Notes: generated by a model not told the origin, from the sequence alone. Positions 17,577-25,545 are shown, counted from the stretch's first letter. The stretch is 36,318 bases of DNA from CAZEPJ01 sp964514105 (GCA_964514105.1 CAZEPJ010000048.1:1-36318); one strand, 5' to 3'. Numbers and translations: made by a program.

Positions 17577-18056
17577 CTACCCGGCCGCCTGGATGATCCG
17601 TTCGAGCTGTCTCACGTACTGCCCGGGGAGAGGCCACGCCCTGGCCCCGTCGAGAATTCTCCGGGTGTAGGCGGCAGGGGGGGTGTACTCCCCCGCGGGA
17701 TCTGGGATGACGTAGGTGAGGGCCGGGACCTCCCGGTCCGCGTCGTCCAAGAGGGTCACGGCCAGGGAGGCCCAGAGCCCTCGGTCCGTCCCCGAGGCAC
17801 GGTCCAGGGCGGCGAGGTCCTGGGGCGCGACCCTGTAAAGCAGACCGTACAGCGTGTTTCCCGCCTCCGCCACCAGGGTGCAGCCCCCCACGGAGGGATC
17901 GGGGCCGCAGCGGGCGAAGCCGAGCCGGTATCCCCGGAGCCGCATCACCCCCAAGGGCTCGGCGGAGGGGCAGAATTCCCGCATGTGATGGAGATCCAAC
18001 AGAGTCCCGTAGGCGAAGTAGACGGCGTCTTTCCCTGCGCGCGTCGCGTCGTTCAC
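17577..18056 (-). CDS. Gamma-glutamylcyclotransferase-like protein, catalytic Glu replaced
   Basis: A 159-residue protein of the GGCT/AIG2 fold: YFAYGTLLDLHHM at the N-terminus (the YGSNL/YGTL substrate loop), RLRGYRLGFARCG, NTLYGLLYRV, and a late ALTYVIPDP...PPAAYTRRILDGA. The active-site loop normally reads LDxxEG, with Glu as the acid-base; here it is LDRASG (Ser88 in place of Glu). The protein may be inactive for cyclotransfer, a binding protein, or use another residue. GTG 18056 overlaps the ATPase stop by four bases and has GGGAGG upstream, so it is the last gene of the peptide-importer operon, which hints at gamma-glutamyl or other small peptides as cargo. Confidence 0.72.
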   Translation of the reverse strand: MNDATRAGKDAVYFAYGTLLDLHHMREFCPSAEPLGVMRLRGYRLGFARCGPDPSVGGCTLVAEAGNTLYGLLYRVAPQDLAALDRASGTDRGLWASLAVTLLDDADREVPALTYVIPDPAGEYTPPAAYTRRILDGARAWPLPGQYVRQLERIIQAAG

Positions 18057-19177
18057 GTCATCATCCTCCCTCTCGGTTTGGGCCTCACGGATTCGCCTTG
18101 ATTTCCCTGGTCCGCCGGCCCCGCGCCCTTGCAATCGGGGTCGGCGGATTGGAGCCAGGTCCGGGCCAGGGCCGCCCGCTGCCGCATGGCGTCGGCCTGG
18201 GCCGTGTAGTGACAGGCGGCTTGGTGGCCGGGCCCCACCAGGGCCAGGGGCGGCTCGACCTGCGCGCAGCGCTCCGTAGAGAATGGACACCGCGAAGCGA
18301 ACCGACACCCACGGAGCGCCCCCATGAGGACGGGCGGGGTGCCGGGAAGGGCGATCAATTCCGAGCCCCGATCCAGGATGTTGGGGAAGGCGTTCTTGAG
18401 GCCCATGGTGTACGGATGGTGCGGGCGGGTGATGACCTCCCTCATGGGCCCGGTCTCCAGGATCTTGCCGCCGTACATCACCCCGATCTCGGCGCAGTTC
18501 TCGATGACCAGTGCCATGTCGTGGGTCACCAGGAGCATGGAGAAACCCAGTCGCTGCTGGAGGCCCCGGATGTTCCTGAAGATCTGATCCTGCACGATGA
18601 CGTCCAGGGAGGTGGTGGGCTCATCGGCGATGACCAGGGACGGCGACAGGATGAGGCTCATGGCGATGATGGCCCGCTGACGCATGCCCCCGCTGAACTG
18701 GTGGGGGTACTCGGAGAACCGCTCCCTGTCGATCCCCACCAGCGCGAGCATCTCCTCCACCCTGCCCCGGGCCGTCGCCAGATCCACTCTCTCGTGGGCC
18801 CGCAGGGCCTCCATGATCTGTTCGCCCACCGGGTACACGGGGTCCAGGGCGTTCATGGCGCTCTGGGTGATCATGGAGATCCGCCTCCAGCGGACCTGCC
18901 GCATGGCCTCCTCGTCCAGTCCACCCATGTCCTCCCCCTCCAGGAGCACGTGCCCCCCGGCCACGCGGGCGTTGCGGGGAAGGACCCTCAGGATGGCCTT
19001 GAGCACCGTGGACTTGCCGCACCCCGACTCGCCCACCAGGCCGAAGTTGCGCCCCCGGCCCACGGAGAAGGAGACGCCGTCGACGGCCCGGATCTTCCCC
19101 TGCGAGGCGGTATAGGTCACCGTCAGGTCCTTGACGGTCAGCAGTGTCCTGCCCCCTTCCATCTCTTTGCCTACCAT
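18053..19177 (-). CDS. Peptide ABC importer ATPase (DppD/OppD type)
   Basis: A 374-residue cytoplasmic ATPase. Walker A GESGCGKST, Q-loop MITQSAMNALDP, signature FSGGMRQRA, Walker B LVIADEPT and the switch His in LLVTHDMA are all intact. The C-terminal oligopeptide/dipeptide extension has GCRFASRCPFSTERC, whose Cys residues bind a 4Fe-4S cluster in some family members. ATG 19177 overlaps the permease stop (ATGGTAG); a second ATG at 19162 is possible. It hydrolyses ATP with its partner at 21032-22051 to drive import. Confidence 0.88.
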   Translation of the reverse strand: MVGKEMEGGRTLLTVKDLTVTYTASQGKIRAVDGVSFSVGRGRNFGLVGESGCGKSTVLKAILRVLPRNARVAGGHVLLEGEDMGGLDEEAMRQVRWRRISMITQSAMNALDPVYPVGEQIMEALRAHERVDLATARGRVEEMLALVGIDRERFSEYPHQFSGGMRQRAIIAMSLILSPSLVIADEPTTSLDVIVQDQIFRNIRGLQQRLGFSMLLVTHDMALVIENCAEIGVMYGGKILETGPMREVITRPHHPYTMGLKNAFPNILDRGSELIALPGTPPVLMGALRGCRFASRCPFSTERCAQVEPPLALVGPGHQAACHYTAQADAMRQRAALARTWLQSADPDCKGAGPADQGNQGESVRPKPRGRMMT

Positions 19178-20031
19178 CCCCCCTGCCGGAGCCTTGGGTT
19201 GATCATCTCCTCGTACGCCCGACCCACCAGATAAACGGCGGTCACCAGGACCATAATGGCCGCCCCCGGCGGGATGACCCACCACCACGCCTTGTACGAC
19301 ATCTCCGAGGCGAAGGCTTGATAGATGATGGAGCCCCAGCTCAGCACGCTGGGGTCCCCGAAGCCAAGAAACCCGATGCTGGCCTCGGTGATGATGGCCC
19401 ACGCCAGGGCGAACACCACGTTCACCAGCGCGATGGGCAAGATGTTCGGTGCGATCTCCCAGTAGAGGATCCTGAGGCTGCCGGCCCCGGAGATCCTAGC
19501 GGCGTCCACGAAGGGGCGCTCCCGCAGGCTCAGGACCTGGGCGCGGATGACCCGGGCCGTGGAGCGCCACATGATCACGGCCATGGCCAGGATGATGGTC
19601 CAGAGGCTCTTGCGGGTGAGCGACAGGATCACGACCAGGAACGGCAGAAAAGGGAGGCCCATGAAGATGTCGGTGATCCGCATGAGGAGGTTGTCCACCC
19701 ACCCGCCGTAGTACCCGGCGAGGAGCCCGATGTTGACACCGATGAGGATCACCCCGATGGCCGTGGCCAAGCCGACGATCAGGGCCGGGCGGGTCCCCCA
19801 GATGATCTGGCTCAGTACGTCCCGCCCCAGAATCGTCGTGCCCAGCCAATGATCCCTCGAAGGGGGATTGAGTTTCAGGAGCCTGCCCGAGGCGTCGTAG
19901 TGCTGAGCCATGGGGTCGTACGGGGCCAGGACGGGGGCCAGAAGCGCCACGGCCACGAAGCAGGAGAACAGGACCAGGCCGGCCAGGCCGGCCTTGGACC
20001 GGACGACCAGCCGGATGAACTCAAGCAGCAC
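19171..20031 (-). CDS. Peptide ABC importer permease (DppC/OppC type)
   Basis: A 286-residue inner-membrane permease. It has an N-terminal membrane helix (SKAGLAGLVLFSCFVAVALLAPVLAPYDPMAQ), the DppC/OppC motif HWLGTTILGRDVLSQIIWGTRPAL, further hydrophobic helices and the EAA loop VDAARISGAGSLRILYWEIAPNI that docks on the ATPases. GTG 20031 is chosen because GGGGGAG precedes it at good spacing. It starts 29 bases after the other permease and ends inside the start of the second ATPase. Confidence 0.87.
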   Translation of the reverse strand: MLLEFIRLVVRSKAGLAGLVLFSCFVAVALLAPVLAPYDPMAQHYDASGRLLKLNPPSRDHWLGTTILGRDVLSQIIWGTRPALIVGLATAIGVILIGVNIGLLAGYYGGWVDNLLMRITDIFMGLPFLPFLVVILSLTRKSLWTIILAMAVIMWRSTARVIRAQVLSLRERPFVDAARISGAGSLRILYWEIAPNILPIALVNVVFALAWAIITEASIGFLGFGDPSVLSWGSIIYQAFASEMSYKAWWWVIPPGAAIMVLVTAVYLVGRAYEEMINPRLRQGGW

Positions 20032-20060
20032 GGCGATCTCCCCCCATTTCCCCGCCCCTC

Positions 20061-21035
20061 TCACCGGTACACGATCCTGGGATCCAGGACCCCGTACAGG
20101 AGATCCGCCGCGAAGTTGCCCGCGACGGTGAGCACCGCAATGAGGAGAAAGCAGGCCTGCACCACCGGGTAGTCGCTCCGCTGAATCGACTCCACCATGA
20201 GCAGCCCCAGACCCGGCCAGGAGAACACGGTCTCGATGACCACCGATCCCGCCACTGCCCACCCCAGGATGAGGGGGATGGTGGTGGCGACGGGGAGCAG
20301 GGAGTTGCGCATGGCGTGCCTGTAGAGGATCCGCCTCTCGCGCAGCCCTTTCAGTCTGCAAAGCTCGATGAAGTCCTCCCCGAACGTCTCGAGCATGCTG
20401 CTGCGCATGAGCAGCAGGGGAAAGCAGACGTTGTAGAGGGTGGTGACCAGAAACGGGAGGGCCAGATGGTGAAGGAAATCGAGGCTGAGGTAGATCTGCC
20501 ACTCGCTCTTGCCGAAGTGCATCCCGGGGGTGACGATGTGGCCCAGAGGGAACAGGTTGAGATGGACGGAGAAGACGAAGATGGCCAGCATGCCCAGCCA
20601 GAAGACGGGGGCGGACTGCAGGGCCGTGCTCGCCAGCACCACCGCCACCTCGGCCCTTCCCCCCCGCTTCCATGCGATGGCGGCCCCTGCCAGAACCCCC
20701 AGGACATAGGCCGCGATCATGGCCGGCAGGATGAGCAGCAGACTGTTGAACATCCGTCCCGAGATCCACTCTGCCACCTTGCGGGAGTGCTGAAAGGAGT
20801 AACCGAAATCCAGCGTGGCGATGTTCCGCAGGTAGGCCGTGTACTGCTCCATGAGGGGCCTGTCCAGGCCGAACTGGCGCTTCATCTCCTCCTGGGCCTG
20901 GGGGTTGAGGGCGGAGCTGACCACCGTCATGGTGGGGTCGCCGGGCAGCATGCGGAACATGAAGAACATGAGGGTTGCCAGCACGAACAAGGTGACGGCC
21001 ATGAGGAGGAGGCGGTTGACGATGTACCGGGTCAT
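20061..21035 (-). CDS. Peptide ABC importer permease (DppB/OppB type)
   Basis: A 324-residue inner-membrane permease. The start MTRYIVNRLLLMAVTLFVLATLMFF and RMLPGDP are hallmarks of DppB/OppB, as are FGLDRPLMEQYTAYL, LDFGYSF and the EAA loop ELCRLKGLRERRILYRHAMRNSLLP. ATG 21035 overlaps the stop of the preceding ATPase by ATGA and has GGGAGG upstream. It forms the channel with the DppC-type permease. Confidence 0.88.
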   Translation of the reverse strand: MTRYIVNRLLLMAVTLFVLATLMFFMFRMLPGDPTMTVVSSALNPQAQEEMKRQFGLDRPLMEQYTAYLRNIATLDFGYSFQHSRKVAEWISGRMFNSLLLILPAMIAAYVLGVLAGAAIAWKRGGRAEVAVVLASTALQSAPVFWLGMLAIFVFSVHLNLFPLGHIVTPGMHFGKSEWQIYLSLDFLHHLALPFLVTTLYNVCFPLLLMRSSMLETFGEDFIELCRLKGLRERRILYRHAMRNSLLPVATTIPLILGWAVAGSVVIETVFSWPGLGLLMVESIQRSDYPVVQACFLLIAVLTVAGNFAADLLYGVLDPRIVYR

Positions 21036-22051
21036 GGACGCCCATCCTCCCTGCCACTTCCCGCCCATCGTCCATGGACCCCCATGCAGGCGACCCGATG
21101 GCTCGGGTCCGCCGGATTCGGCAGGAGATCCGGCTCGCGCCCGCGGCAGGCGTCCACCACCATGGGGCAACGGGGAGCAAAGCGGCACCCCGGCGGGAGG
21201 TGGATGGAGTCCGGGACCGCGCCGCTGATCTCGAGGGCCTCGCGCCGGACGTGGGGGTCCGGGATGGGGATGGCTGCCATGAGGGCCCGGGAGTAGGGGT
21301 GGAGCGGCCCGTCCAGGACCGCCGCCGTGGGGCCCATCTCCACGATACGCCCCAGGTACATGATGGCGATGGCATGGCAGATGTGCCCCACCGTTGCCAG
21401 ATCGTGGGTGATGTACAGGAGGGAGAGGCTCTTTTCCCGGATCAGGACCTTGAGAAGGGCGATGATCCCCGACTTGATGGACACGTCCAGCATGGAGATG
21501 GGCTCGTCGGCCACCAGGAACTGGGGATTCAGGATGATGGCCCTCCCGATGCAGAGCCTCTGTCGCTGGCCGCCGCTGAGCTCGTGGGGGAACTTATCCA
21601 GGAACTGCTCGGGGGGGCTCAGGCCCACGAGTTCCAGGGTCTCCGCGGCCCGCCGGCGGGCGGTCCGCCGGTCCCCCAGCCTCTGGTACTGAAAGGGCCG
21701 GGAGAGGACCTGGGACACATCGTGCCGGGGGTTGATGGAGCCGTACGGGTCCTGGAAGACCATCTGGACCCGGCGATAGAAGGCCTTGGGGTCCCTCCTG
21801 CGGAGCCCCTGGCAACTCTCCTCGTCGATGAGCACATCGCCGGAGGTGGGAGGCTCGAGCCCCACCAAGACCCTCCCGGTGGTCGTCTTGCCGCAGCCGC
21901 TTTCCCCCACCAGCCCCAGGACCCCCCGGGGGGGGATCTCGAAGCTGATGTCGTCCACGGCCTTGACAAACTGGCCCCGGGAGGGGGAGAAGAGAGACCG
22001 GACGCCCGAGACCACCGGGAAGTACTTCTTGAGACCGACGACAGCGATCAC
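21032..22051 (-). CDS. Peptide ABC importer ATPase (DppF/OppF type)
   Basis: A 339-residue ATPase. Walker A GESGCGKTTTGR, Q-loop MVFQDPYGSINPR, signature ELSGGQRQR, Walker B FLVADEPISMLDVS and LLYITHDLA are intact. The C-terminus has PPGCRFAPRCPMVVDAC, the oligopeptide-type extension. GTG 22051 has GGGGGG about 10 bases upstream; no ATG is nearby. It follows the binding-protein gene across a strong hairpin (22114-22140), which probably keeps its expression below that of the binding protein. Confidence 0.87.
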   Translation of the reverse strand: MIAVVGLKKYFPVVSGVRSLFSPSRGQFVKAVDDISFEIPPRGVLGLVGESGCGKTTTGRVLVGLEPPTSGDVLIDEESCQGLRRRDPKAFYRRVQMVFQDPYGSINPRHDVSQVLSRPFQYQRLGDRRTARRRAAETLELVGLSPPEQFLDKFPHELSGGQRQRLCIGRAIILNPQFLVADEPISMLDVSIKSGIIALLKVLIREKSLSLLYITHDLATVGHICHAIAIMYLGRIVEMGPTAAVLDGPLHPYSRALMAAIPIPDPHVRREALEISGAVPDSIHLPPGCRFAPRCPMVVDACRGREPDLLPNPADPSHRVACMGVHGRWAGSGREDGRP

Positions 22052-22113
22052 AGCAGGGCCACCCCCCCGAGCAGGACGATGCCCATTCCCCCGCCCTGGC
22101 AACGTACCGGCCG

Positions 22114-22140
22114 CCCCTGGGGCCTCCCAGGCCCCAGGGG
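22114..22140 (-). other. Intercistronic stem-loop after the binding-protein gene
   Basis: A perfect 12-bp stem (22114-22125 with 22129-22140) with a 3-base loop, only 6 bases past the TAG of the binding-protein gene. No U-run follows, so it is better read as a 3'-end stabiliser or partial attenuator than as a full terminator. This is a common way to make binding protein in excess of permease and ATPase. Confidence 0.65.
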
Positions 22141-22146
22141 TCTGCT

Positions 22147-23772
22147 CTATTTCTGGGGCGGAAAGCAGAGCCTTCCTTCCTGGTTCCAGCGGAATCCCGC
22201 GTCCATCAGGATCTGTTTGGCCTTGTCCAGGTTGTACTCCCTGAGCCTCAGGTCCTTGTGGTGCCACAGGGAGTTGACCGGAGTGATGGGCGTGGCGCTG
22301 GTGCCGGCGAAGCCACCCAGGATCTCCTCGATGATCTTCTGGTGCGGGATGGCGTGCGAGCAGGCCTGCCGCAGCGCCTTGTGCTTGAAGATAGGCCTGC
22401 TGCAGTTGTACCGGACGGACGTGTATCCGTTGGATGGCACCTTGACGATGCGGATGTTCTTGTCCGCAGAGAAGTCCTTCACCGCCTCGGGGGGCAAGTT
22501 CTGGATGTTGATGTCGATGGTGTTGTTCTTCAGGGCGGCGTTGGCTAGTTCCCGCGAGCCGAAGACCACGAACAGCAAATCGGCCTTGGGGGCTGCGAAA
22601 TGGGCACGGTTGGCCTTGAGCAGGAACTCGGCGGCCTCCTTCCAGTACTCCATGACGAAGGGGCCGCTTCCCACCACGGGGATGTTCTTGAAGTCCTGGG
22701 GCTTGGTCAGGCTCTGCTTCTGGACCACGTCCTTCCAGACGTGTTTGGGCAGGAGGAAGACCTGCCCCAGGGTGTTCATGATGAACGGGGCGAAGGGCTT
22801 CTCCAGAAGAAAGCGCAGCTTCTGCCCGTCGACCACCTGAACCTCCTTTATGGGTTCCAGGTATTTCAGGAAATAGGCGGACTTGGATTCCTTCATGAAG
22901 TCGTAGGTGAACTTCACGTCTTCCACCGTCAACGGCTGTCCGTCAGAGAACTTGAGCCCCTTCTTGAGGGTCACGTCCACCGTGGTGTCGTCGACGGTCT
23001 CCACCTTTTCCGCCGCCCACATCCTGACCTCCCCCTTGGGGCCAATCTGGACGAGCTTGTCGTAAACCAAGGTGAGCATCTCGAAATCGTCCGACTGGAT
23101 GGCCGCCACCGGGTTCCAGGTCTGCTGGTCCGAGATGCGGCCGATCTTGATCACCTTGGTCTCACCCTTGGGCACGATCCGGGTCAGATTCCAGACAGAG
23201 CGAAGCCCGTCGGGGGCCTCCACGTAGTCCAAGTCGCAGCGGGTGGTGTTGATGCCCATGTTCTGGACCTCGTAATAGACCACGGTTTCAGGCTGCTCCG
23301 CCTGCAGGATCTCCTGCAGGCGGAAGATGAGGGGCTTTCGTCTGTCGGGGTCGTAGAAAGCGAGTTGTTTCTCCCCCACCTCGTCGAACTCGGCCGAGGA
23401 GAACTCCCCCACGTTCCAGTCTCCCGGGGCCGTCCGCTTGGAGTTGAACTGGGAGTTGGTGAAGAAATCGGGCTCCATCCGGTAGGGCAGACCCGAGAGC
23501 ACCGAGACCACGGCGTCGAACTTGTGCTCCTTGAACCACAGCGTCAGCAGCGGGTTGGGCATGTTCTGCTGGTTGAGGTTCACCTTGAGCCCCAGCTTTC
23601 TCCACTCCTGGGCGATGTAGTTGCTCGTCTCGTAGTAGGCCATGAACTTGGCCGGGACCCAGGTGAGGAAATCGATCTCCGGCACCGGCTCGAGCTTCTC
23701 CTGGGCCCACGCGGGCGCGGCCAGGAACAGCGCCGCGCTCAATGCCGCCGCCACCATGCCTCTTCTGTTCAT
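22147..23772 (-). CDS. Peptide-type solute-binding protein (SBP_bac_5), apparently circularly permuted
   Basis: A 541-residue periplasmic protein with a Sec signal (MVAAALSAALFLAAPAWA, cut near 23). Residues 33-190 (EIDFLTWVP..., YIAQEWRKLGLKV, RMEPDFFTNSQF, EFDEVGEKQLAF, RLQEILQAEQPETVVYY) resemble what is normally the last third of family 5 binding proteins such as DppA. Residues 206-520 then follow the usual first two thirds: WNPVAAIQSDDF, LVYDKLVQIGPKGEV, LKKGLKFSDGQPLTVEDVKF, PVVGSGPFVMEYW, FKHKALRQACSHAI and YNLDKAKQILMDAGFRWN. The chain ends just there. ATG 23772 has AAGGGGGAG upstream. It is the first gene of the importer operon and should deliver peptides or similar solutes. Confidence 0.85.
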   Translation of the reverse strand: MNRRGMVAAALSAALFLAAPAWAQEKLEPVPEIDFLTWVPAKFMAYYETSNYIAQEWRKLGLKVNLNQQNMPNPLLTLWFKEHKFDAVVSVLSGLPYRMEPDFFTNSQFNSKRTAPGDWNVGEFSSAEFDEVGEKQLAFYDPDRRKPLIFRLQEILQAEQPETVVYYEVQNMGINTTRCDLDYVEAPDGLRSVWNLTRIVPKGETKVIKIGRISDQQTWNPVAAIQSDDFEMLTLVYDKLVQIGPKGEVRMWAAEKVETVDDTTVDVTLKKGLKFSDGQPLTVEDVKFTYDFMKESKSAYFLKYLEPIKEVQVVDGQKLRFLLEKPFAPFIMNTLGQVFLLPKHVWKDVVQKQSLTKPQDFKNIPVVGSGPFVMEYWKEAAEFLLKANRAHFAAPKADLLFVVFGSRELANAALKNNTIDINIQNLPPEAVKDFSADKNIRIVKVPSNGYTSVRYNCSRPIFKHKALRQACSHAIPHQKIIEEILGGFAGTSATPITPVNSLWHHKDLRLREYNLDKAKQILMDAGFRWNQEGRLCFPPQK

Positions 23773-23870
23773 TGGCTCCCCCTTTTCGTCTGTCTTCCCG
23801 TGGGTTTGCTCCCCGGGCCCGGAGGGCCCGCCCCAAGACACCGAATCTGCCCCCATGGGCGATGGCGCCG

Positions 23871-23900
23871 ATTCTACCGCGACCACTTCTATCGTGTCAA
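23871..23900 (-). promoter_or_regulatory. Promoter of the peptide-importer operon
   Basis: On the minus strand: perfect TTGACA (23900-23895), an 18-base spacer and TAGAAT (23876-23871, 5 of 6). Transcription should begin near 23864, giving a leader of about 90 bases before ATG 23772. It lies beside the repeat elements at 23915-23968, well placed for control by the divergent regulator. Confidence 0.7.
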
Positions 23901-23914
23901 CGAGATATGTTCCA

Positions 23915-23968
23915 TGTATTGAATAAAGAGATTAAGTGCATTTAATTGGACAGACATCAGTGTTTAAT
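23915..23968 (+). repeat. Three related elements at exact 22-bp spacing (candidate operators)
   Basis: TGTATTGAAT (23915-23924), TGCATTTAAT (23937-23946) and AGTGTTTAAT (23959-23968) end exactly 22 bases apart, about two helical turns, so they face the same side of the DNA. The middle copy also forms a near-palindrome, ATTAAGTGCATTTAAT (23931-23946), in which 7 of 8 half-site positions pair. The block is AT-rich in a very GC-rich neighbourhood and lies between the importer promoter and the divergent regulator gene. Confidence 0.5.
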
Positions 23969-24008
23969 GTAGACTGGCCCCGGTTCAGTGCCAGGGCGGG
24001 GACGAGGG

Positions 24009-24944
24009 ATGCCGGATCGCAGGAAACTGTGCGCGAGACACGTCAAGACGATCCTCAAGAGAAGCCCCATGCCGCGAAACCAGATCGCGGCCTTCTCGGG
24101 CCTTTCCAACACGTACATCCGAGACCTCGAGGCCGGAAACTACGCCAGCGTGCGGCGCGAGAAGCTCATCGCCCTGGCTGTGGCCGTAAACATCAATCTT
24201 CAGGAGACCGACAGGCTCCTGGAGATCTTCGACCGCACGCCCCTGACGGCGGACGACATCCCCACGTTTCTGGAAACGGCCGCCGGCCAGCGAGCCTCTG
24301 GGGCCCTCCTTCCGCTCCGCGACGGCTTCCCCTTGGAGCTGGCCCTGCTCTCGGCGGAGCGACGCCCAGGCCCCCAGGTCGTGGTGAACCCCCAGCCTCC
24401 TTTTTCCCTCTTCGAGGAGGGCCATCGGCGCCACATCGAACGGCGGAACCTGGACGACCATCCCATTTACGGGGAGCTGGTGGAGGCCATCTCCCGGGAG
24501 CGGAGGCGGGTGCTGGACCAAAACCTGGCCCGGCACCGGGTCGAGCAGTTCATCTGCCGGGAGTGCCTTGAGCTTTACACCCGGGGCGAGGACGATCCCG
24601 CAGACCTGCAGTGGCGGCGCAAGCACATCGCCAACGTGATCCGCTACCTGGGAGAGCAGCCCAACTTCTTTCTCCACGTGGTCCAGTTCTGCCCCACCGC
24701 GTCCTTCACCCTCAAGTTCGCCCCCGACACAGCCCCCAACGGAGACCAGATCTTCCTGGTCTTCTGGCCCCGTCACCAGATCTGGGGCAAGCGCTCCGGC
24801 CGACTCAGCGGCTTCACCACCACCAACCCCGTGGTCATCGACAATTTCAAAGAGGAAGTGGCTTCGTTGAGCCGCGTGGTTGTGGAGGAGTTCCAGCGCC
24901 GGGAACGGCTGGCCGCCTACCTGCGCGGCCTGATCGCACCCTGA
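24009..24944 (+). CDS. XRE-type helix-turn-helix regulator with large C-terminal domain
   Basis: A 311-residue protein. Residues 11-66 form a Cro/C1-type HTH (RNQIAAFSGLSNTYIRDLEAGN, then REKLIALAVAVNIN). The remaining 240 residues, including HHIERRNLDDHPIYGELVEAISRER-like text and FFLHVVQFCPTASFTLKFAP, match no domain I recognise with certainty; a ligand-sensing role like that of MmyB-type C-terminal domains is possible. It is divergent from the importer operon, with the 22-bp-spaced elements between them, so it is the natural candidate regulator. ATG 24009 is preferred; a GTG at 23988 has no ribosome site. Confidence 0.7.
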   Translation: MPDRRKLCARHVKTILKRSPMPRNQIAAFSGLSNTYIRDLEAGNYASVRREKLIALAVAVNINLQETDRLLEIFDRTPLTADDIPTFLETAAGQRASGALLPLRDGFPLELALLSAERRPGPQVVVNPQPPFSLFEEGHRRHIERRNLDDHPIYGELVEAISRERRRVLDQNLARHRVEQFICRECLELYTRGEDDPADLQWRRKHIANVIRYLGEQPNFFLHVVQFCPTASFTLKFAPDTAPNGDQIFLVFWPRHQIWGKRSGRLSGFTTTNPVVIDNFKEEVASLSRVVVEEFQRRERLAAYLRGLIAP

Positions 24945-24980
24945 GGGCCCGGTGCCCCGCGGGCCGGCTGCGTGCCCTTG

Positions 24981-25487
24981 CTACGGTCCCTCGGGGTGGG
25001 TCTCCATCCAGAAGAGGCGGTAAAGCCCGGCCACGGCCCGCACCGCGTGGGGGATGAGCACGGCGGAGGTGTGCTTCTTGCCCTTGGCCGTGCATACGGC
25101 TCGGGGATCGGCCACGACCGCCGCCTCTCCGCTCCACAGGGGCGGGTCGAAGGCATGGGAGGCATCCTCCAGGTCCACGTACGACCCGTCTCCGGACAGC
25201 GGACGGCCCAGGCAGGCGTGGAACCGCGCCACGGCGCCTCCCTCTGCGGCGATGAGCACGTCGAAGGGGTCCGGGGTGGGATCCTCGGCCGCGAATCGCA
25301 CGGGGACATGGGACCTGCAGATGACCTCCAGTCTGGGATGCTCCGCCACCACATAGCGCCGGGCCATGGCGTCCGGGAGCGCGGACTGAGGCTCATGGAC
25401 CTCGTGCCCCCGGACCCTCCGGCGCACGACGCGGACAAGGCCCGCCGCTACGAGGTCGCCCCGGGCCGGGAGGCCGGGCCTTGACAC
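24981..25487 (-). CDS. Uncharacterised protein
   Basis: A 168-residue protein I do not recognise. It opens with a basic stretch (VRVVRRRVRG) and contains PDPFDVLIAAEGGAVARFHACLG, SYVDLEDASHAFDPPLWSGEAAVVADP and KGKKHTSAVLIPHAVRAVAGLYRLFW. No signal peptide, membrane helix or metal motif is evident. GTG 25487 has AGGGGGT just upstream. Its codon use resembles its neighbours. It converges on the regulator gene and is divergent from the phosphomannomutase gene, 58 bases away. The evidence for expression is only the long open frame and the ribosome site. Confidence 0.5.
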   Translation of the reverse strand: MSRPGLPARGDLVAAGLVRVVRRRVRGHEVHEPQSALPDAMARRYVVAEHPRLEVICRSHVPVRFAAEDPTPDPFDVLIAAEGGAVARFHACLGRPLSGDGSYVDLEDASHAFDPPLWSGEAAVVADPRAVCTAKGKKHTSAVLIPHAVRAVAGLYRLFWMETHPEGP

Positions 25488-25545
25488 ATCACCCCCTGGA
25501 GGGCCATCCTGGGTCCCTCGACCGAACCCCCCAGCGAGGTGCGCG

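Noticed and set aside
17529..17586. Bidirectional terminator between the GabT-type gene and the importer operon
   Set aside because: The only stem (GGCCGGG with CCCGGCC) overlaps the stop codon of the minus-strand gene and has no T-run.
24946..24965. Bidirectional terminator between the HTH regulator and the gene at 24981-25487
   Set aside because: The stem is only 6 bp (GGCCCG with CGGGCC) and no T-run follows on either strand.
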